This document shows positions 60,545 through 64,000 of a stretch of DNA of 64,000 bases, one piece after another. The stretch's first letter is position 1. Every line of letters begins with the position of its first letter. A program made the translations under genes and the position numbers. The notes beneath the pieces are model-generated. The model saw nothing but the letters and a program-made list of their open reading frames with translations. It was not told the DNA's origin and ran no database searches. The DNA lies in NCBI RefSeq assembly GCF_037414475.1, contig NZ_CP147913.1:4464001-4528000 (forward strand). The letters are read 5' to 3'. The stretch comes from Myxococcus stipitatus. Its GTDB lineage: Bacteria; Myxococcota; Myxococcia; Myxococcales; Myxococcaceae.

Positions 60545-61950
60545 CAGTGGCGCTCCTTCGATTCGGCGGGGGCCTGCTTCCGGGGCGGAGGCACGGCGTG
60601 GAGGATGACGCGCGCGTCCGGGCGCAGCGTGTCGCGGGTGAACTGCTTCACGGCCTCGGGCGTCACTGACTCGTAGCGCGCCAGGTCCTGCGCCACGTAG
60701 CTGGGCTCACCGACGAAGTGGTTGTAGCTCTGGAGCACGTCCGCCTTGCCGCCGAAGCCGCCCACCGACTGGAGTCCCGCCAGCGTCCGCGTGTCGATGC
60801 GGGTGCGCGCGCGTTGGATCTCCTCGGCGGTGATGCCGTTCTTGCGCACGTCGTCCAGCACCGCGTCCACCTCCTTGAGCAGCACGTCGGTGGACACACC
60901 GGGCCGCGCCGTCACGTCGATGTTGAAGACCGACTGCGCGCCCTGGCTCTGCTGCGCGACGCTGACGCTCTGGGCCAGCTGCTTCTCCAGCACCAGCCGG
61001 CGGTAGAGGCGGCTGGCCTTGCCCGTGCCCAGGACGGTGGCCAGCACGTCCGCGGTGGCGTCGCCCTGCTCGAAGTACGCGGGCGTCAGCCACTGGATGG
61101 ACAGGAGGGGCAGCGTGGCCACGCGCTCCTCGAAGCGGATGACCACGGGCTTGGTGTGCGTCACCGGCGCCACCTGCGGCTTGGCCGGCTTGGGGTGGCT
61201 GGGCAGCGAGCCGAAGTACTTCTCGACCAGGGCCTTCGTCTTCGCCACGTCGAAGTCACCGACGATGGCCAGCGTGGCGTTGGACGGCGCGTACCACTTG
61301 CGGAAGAAGTCCTTCACGTCGTCCACGGTGGCCGCGTCCAGGTCCTTCATCGAGCCGATGACGGCGCCGTGGTACGGGTGCGGCAGGGGGAACAGCGCGT
61401 GCCACGCCTCTTCCTGGGCCAGGCCGTACGGCGCGGCCTCCGTGCCCTGGCGGCGCTCGTTCTTCACGACCTCCTTCTGGGTGGCCAGCTTCTCGGGCGT
61501 GAGCGCGTCGAGCAGGAAGCCCATGCGGTCGCTCTCCAGCCACAGCGCCGTCTCCAGGTGGTGGGTGGGCACCGTCTCGAAGTAGTTGGTGCGGTCGAAG
61601 CTGGTGGTGCCGTTGAGGTCCGTGGCGCCGAGCTGCTCCAACATGGAGATGTGCACGTCGTCCGCCACGTTGCGCGAGCCCTGGAACATCATGTGCTCGA
61701 AGAGGTGGGCGAAGCCCGTGCGGCCCGGCTGCTCGTTGTACGCGCCCACGTGGTACCAGACGTTGACGGAGACAATGGGCAGCTTGCGGTCCACGGACAG
61801 GATGACCTCCAGTCCGTTGGGCAACGTGTACTTCTCATAGGGGATGGCGAGCGCTTCGCGCCCGGGCTCCAGCGGCTTCGCCTCTTGTGCTGACTGGGCG
61901 AGTGCCGGGAGCCCGAACAGGACGAGCGCTGCGGCGGCGAGGGCCTTCAT
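60544..61950 (-). CDS. M16 zinc metallopeptidase, catalytic subunit
   Basis: 468 aa from the ATG at 61950 (GGAGGAA 12 nt upstream). Signal peptide MKALAAAALVLFGLPALA-Q. The zinc motif HLFEH (His82, Glu85, His86), with FEHMMFQGS, is complete, and the distal Glu lies in VVKNERRQG. The second half shows LGTGKASRLYRRLVLEK. It would cleave peptides in the periplasm together with its inactive partner encoded immediately downstream. Natural substrates in bacteria are unknown; processing of small secreted peptides is plausible. Confidence 0.95.
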   Translation of the reverse strand: MKALAAAALVLFGLPALAQSAQEAKPLEPGREALAIPYEKYTLPNGLEVILSVDRKLPIVSVNVWYHVGAYNEQPGRTGFAHLFEHMMFQGSRNVADDVHISMLEQLGATDLNGTTSFDRTNYFETVPTHHLETALWLESDRMGFLLDALTPEKLATQKEVVKNERRQGTEAAPYGLAQEEAWHALFPLPHPYHGAVIGSMKDLDAATVDDVKDFFRKWYAPSNATLAIVGDFDVAKTKALVEKYFGSLPSHPKPAKPQVAPVTHTKPVVIRFEERVATLPLLSIQWLTPAYFEQGDATADVLATVLGTGKASRLYRRLVLEKQLAQSVSVAQQSQGAQSVFNIDVTARPGVSTDVLLKEVDAVLDDVRKNGITAEEIQRARTRIDTRTLAGLQSVGGFGGKADVLQSYNHFVGEPSYVAQDLARYESVTPEAVKQFTRDTLRPDARVILHAVPPPRKQAPAESKERH

Positions 61951-62089
61951 TCGGGACAAGGTTCCTCCGGGGCTTCCGTGCCTGGGTCTCACCGCTCGCG
62001 CTTAGCACGCGTCCCCCCGTCAGGTGGACAAGGAATGACCCCAGGAATGGGCGTGTGGCGACAGGGGTACTCCATGAGACAGTGGGCCC

Positions 62090-62881
62090 ATGGCCCCGAT
62101 TGTTGGTGTCACGCCGCGCTGCGCGGTCCATCCAGACACGGAAGCCGACGCCACGTGTCAGCGGTGTGGCTCTTTCGTGTGTGGCGTCTGCGCCACCTGG
62201 GTGATGGCCGTGTTGTATTGCGCGGACTGCGCGGCCCGGCCGGAAGTGAACTATCTGGAGGTCTTCCGCCAGGGGCTCTGGGGCAAGCGCGACGCGAATG
62301 CGTGGGTGGTGGGCGTCGTCTCGCTGGGGCTCGTCGCGGGTGGCGCGTGGGTGGCGTCGATGGGGGAGTGGCTCCTGGCCGCGCTGATGCTGGGCGCCTC
62401 GGGAGTGGGGGTGTGCTTCTTCCTGGGGCAGCGCTGGGCGAGGACGGGGCTGGTCGCCACGCCTGTCGTCGCGGGGCTCGTGGGCATGTCATCGCAGGGG
62501 CCGGGCGCGCTGGTGCTCGGGTTCCTGATGTTCGTCTCCGCGTTGCAGACGTTCCTCGACGCGCGCAACCGGCTCTTCTTCCGGGTGGAGGTGTCGGAGA
62601 AGGACCTGCGCCGGCTGTGGGATTTGCGCGTGAACAATCCGTTGGCCCGGAACGCGCTGTCGCTGGGGCTCACGTCGTTCATCATCCCGGTGTTCGCGCC
62701 CTTCGCCGTGCTCGTGGGCGCGCTGGCCTTGAGGAAGGTGGACCCTCACGCCCGGCCTCCCATCGGCCGCAAGGCGCATGCGATTGCCGCCATCGTGCTG
62801 GGCCTGGGCGCGGTGGTGTTCTGGGTCCTGGTGATGATTCCCTACCTCCAACGTCTCACGAACGGGCGGCTGTTCCTCTAG
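62090..62881 (+). CDS. B-box-type zinc-finger membrane protein
   Basis: 263 aa. Residues 11-47 hold C-x2-H...C-x2-C-x4-C-x2-C...C-x2-C (Cys11, His14, Cys23, Cys26, Cys31, Cys34, Cys44, Cys47), a B-box-like double zinc site. After a short linker come about six transmembrane helices, the last two around TSFIIPVFAPFAVLVGALAL and AIAAIVLGLGAVVFWVLVMI, which resemble a DUF4190 domain. Such B-box/DUF4190 membrane proteins are common in myxobacteria; function unknown. It is divergent from the M16 pair. Confidence 0.8.
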   Translation: MAPIVGVTPRCAVHPDTEADATCQRCGSFVCGVCATWVMAVLYCADCAARPEVNYLEVFRQGLWGKRDANAWVVGVVSLGLVAGGAWVASMGEWLLAALMLGASGVGVCFFLGQRWARTGLVATPVVAGLVGMSSQGPGALVLGFLMFVSALQTFLDARNRLFFRVEVSEKDLRRLWDLRVNNPLARNALSLGLTSFIIPVFAPFAVLVGALALRKVDPHARPPIGRKAHAIAAIVLGLGAVVFWVLVMIPYLQRLTNGRLFL

Positions 62882-63031
62882 GCCGGGCGTGGAGGAGGAC
62901 GAAGGGCGCTTGCTCCCTGCCTCGCAAACCCGGCGCGCGGCGGGGGCACGGTGTCTTCTGTTCGCGAGGGTGCCCACGCTGACCAGAGGGAGACAGCCAC
63001 TCCCTCCGGATGAGCGAGAAAGGGCCACGAC

Positions 63032-63514
63032 ATGGCGAATGAAACCGAGGGGCGGGAAGAAGCGGGCGGACGCCCGAGCACCACCGAGGAGCTCCGCGCC
63101 CAGCGGCACGAGTCGAGGACGGCGCGGACGTATGAGTTCTTCCTCAGGGACCTCGAGGCGAGGGTGGGAGGCGACCGTGCGCTCGCGCAGCGGGCCGCGG
63201 AGTCGGTGCTCTGCACGCTCGAGCAGCGCCTCATGGGCACGGAGGTGAAGCACCTGGAGGCGCAGCTGCCCGCCAAGGTGCGGGACTTGTTGCGGCGCTG
63301 CCCTCGCCATGAAGGTCTGCCTCCGAGCAAGTTCAAGCTGCTGGAGTTCCTCCAGCGCGTCGGTGACGACCTGGACACCACGCCCAACGAAGCGGAGCGT
63401 CTGAGCCGCGCGGTGTTCGCCACGGTGCGTGGACACATCTCCGAAGGCGAAGCCGACGATGTGATGGGCCAGCTTCCCGCGGACCTGCGCGCGCTGTGGA
63501 TTCCGGAGGTGTGA
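63032..63514 (+). CDS. DUF2267 family protein
   Basis: 160 aa. The core TYEFFLRDLEARVGGDRALAQRAAESVLCTLEQRLMGTEVKHLEAQLPAKVRDLL and the later repeat AERLSRAVFATVRGHISEGEADDVMGQLPADLRALW are the two helical halves of DUF2267. The first ~25 residues are a charged, probably disordered tail. Function of DUF2267 proteins is unknown; some accompany stress regulons. The ATG is preceded by GAAAGGG. Confidence 0.88.
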   Translation: MANETEGREEAGGRPSTTEELRAQRHESRTARTYEFFLRDLEARVGGDRALAQRAAESVLCTLEQRLMGTEVKHLEAQLPAKVRDLLRRCPRHEGLPPSKFKLLEFLQRVGDDLDTTPNEAERLSRAVFATVRGHISEGEADDVMGQLPADLRALWIPEV

Positions 63515-63524
63515 GCGGAGCGCG

Positions 63525-64000
63525 CTATCGAGCGAGGAAGGACGAGGCCAGGCGGCGCACGTCCTCGGAGTCATCGCGCGCGGCCACGTCGCGCAGCAGC
63601 TCCAGGACGAGCGGCTCCACGGCGGGCAGCGGGCCCAGCATCCGCACCACTTGAGCACGGACCTGGGCCACGGGCTCCCTGTGCAGCGCCTGCGTCGCCG
63701 CGCGCAGATGAGGCGTGGCCACGCGACGTGACATCACCTCCGCGGCCTTCTCGCGGACGGTTGCCTCCGTGTCTTCCAGCAGCACCGTGTCCAACAGCAG
63801 GTCCACGTCCGCGTCCGCGATGGCGCCCAGGGCCTCCGTGGCGGCGGCGCGGACCTGAGGCGAGCGATGGGAGAGCGCGTCGCGCGCGTACGCCAGTCCC
63901 CGGGGAGAGCCCATCCGCGTCATCGCGCGCAGGCACGGCTCCACGTCGAGAGGCTGGGCTTCGCAGTGCTTCATCAAGCCATCGAACGCGTCGAGCGCGG
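63525..64000 (-). CDS. HEAT-repeat protein, C-terminal part (5' end outside window)
   Basis: The last ~158 codons of a longer gene; the frame is open to the window end (...ALDAFDGLMKHCEAQPL). About four HEAT-like helical pairs: CLRAMTRMGSPRGLAYARDAL; PQVRAAATEALGAIADADVDLLLDTVL; ATVREKAAEVMSRRVATPHLRAATQAL; AQVRAQVVRMLGPLPAVEPLVLELL. The PQVRAAA/TVREKA/QVRAQV pattern is typical. Probably a protein-binding scaffold; partner unknown. It converges with the DUF2267 gene 10 bp away. Confidence 0.8.
   Translation of the reverse strand, partial: ALDAFDGLMKHCEAQPLDVEPCLRAMTRMGSPRGLAYARDALSHRSPQVRAAATEALGAIADADVDLLLDTVLLEDTEATVREKAAEVMSRRVATPHLRAATQALHREPVAQVRAQVVRMLGPLPAVEPLVLELLRDVAARDDSEDVRRLASSFLAR

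Noticed and set aside
1..64000. CRISPR array, tRNA, rRNA or insertion sequence
   Set aside because: No regularly spaced direct repeats, cloverleaf-type sequence, rRNA core sequence, transposase motif or terminal inverted repeats were recognised by reading.

Overview
The window is high-GC DNA with tightly packed genes, and its gene content points to a myxobacterium of the family Myxococcaceae (Myxococcus, Corallococcus or Pyxidicoccus type). Supporting signs are three Ser/Thr kinases with C-terminal PEGA-like domains, two PilZ proteins (one of the Myxococcus-expanded type), an Imm11 immunity protein (family typified by MXAN_0049) beside a SitA-like toxin lipoprotein, several loosely formed lipoprotein signals, and a broken secreted metalloprotease. 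It reads as chromosome. No rRNA, tRNA, CRISPR array or insertion sequence was seen.

Layout. 0-7.4 kb: 3' end of an RtcB RNA ligase gene, a PilZ protein, a small cupin, a large CHASE3-PAS-GAF sensor kinase, a BamE-like membrane protein and polyphosphate kinase. 7.7-13.8 kb (minus strand): an App1-like phosphatase, a nucleotidyltransferase-like protein, a royal-jelly/SMP-30-type beta-propeller, and a two-gene unit of a zinc glucose-type dehydrogenase followed by a GH15 glucoamylase-like enzyme. 13.9-15.8 kb: SitA-like lipoprotein with an AHH nuclease domain plus Imm11. 16-25 kb: PEGA kinase; an SsuABC/NrtABC-type importer; a protein with a winged-helix-like N-terminus and a TenA/PqqC-like C-terminus; a HAD phosphatase; and class II fructose-bisphosphate aldolase with a clear terminator. 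25-31 kb: NYN-LOTUS RNA-binding protein, PilZ effector, metalloprotease pseudogene, YkgJ-type cysteine-cluster protein and a secreted protein. 31-37 kb: RNase II/R exoribonuclease, XRE regulator, large PEGA kinase and a secreted GIN-domain protein.

37.8-43.4 kb: a membrane/SRPBCC gene split by an in-frame TGA, its overlapping DUF4166-like partner, a Cys-rich lipoprotein and two small unknown proteins. 43.4-44.0 kb is a non-coding stretch with several DnaA-box-like TCCACA motifs and an AT-rich patch. 44-51 kb: a third PEGA kinase, glutathione synthetase, a secreted PHB-depolymerase-like esterase preceded by an imperfect tandem repeat, a TrmN6-like methyltransferase, a secreted PEGA-like protein and a DoxX protein. 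51-64 kb: CapA-like phosphoesterase, MFS exporter, PhoD-like phosphoesterase, two tandem paralogues of unknown function, a two-subunit M16 protease (one active, one lacking the zinc motif), a B-box membrane protein, a DUF2267 protein and a HEAT-repeat protein cut by the window end.

The clearest functional units are GH15 + glucose dehydrogenase (release and oxidation of glucose), the toxin-immunity pair (contact-dependent kin discrimination), the ABC importer and the M16 pair. The best candidates for something undescribed are the mosaic toxin/immunity cassette, the tandem paralogues at 56.6-58.5 kb, the winged-helix/TenA-like protein, the broken SRPBCC/DUF4166-like pair and the DnaA-box-rich non-coding region.
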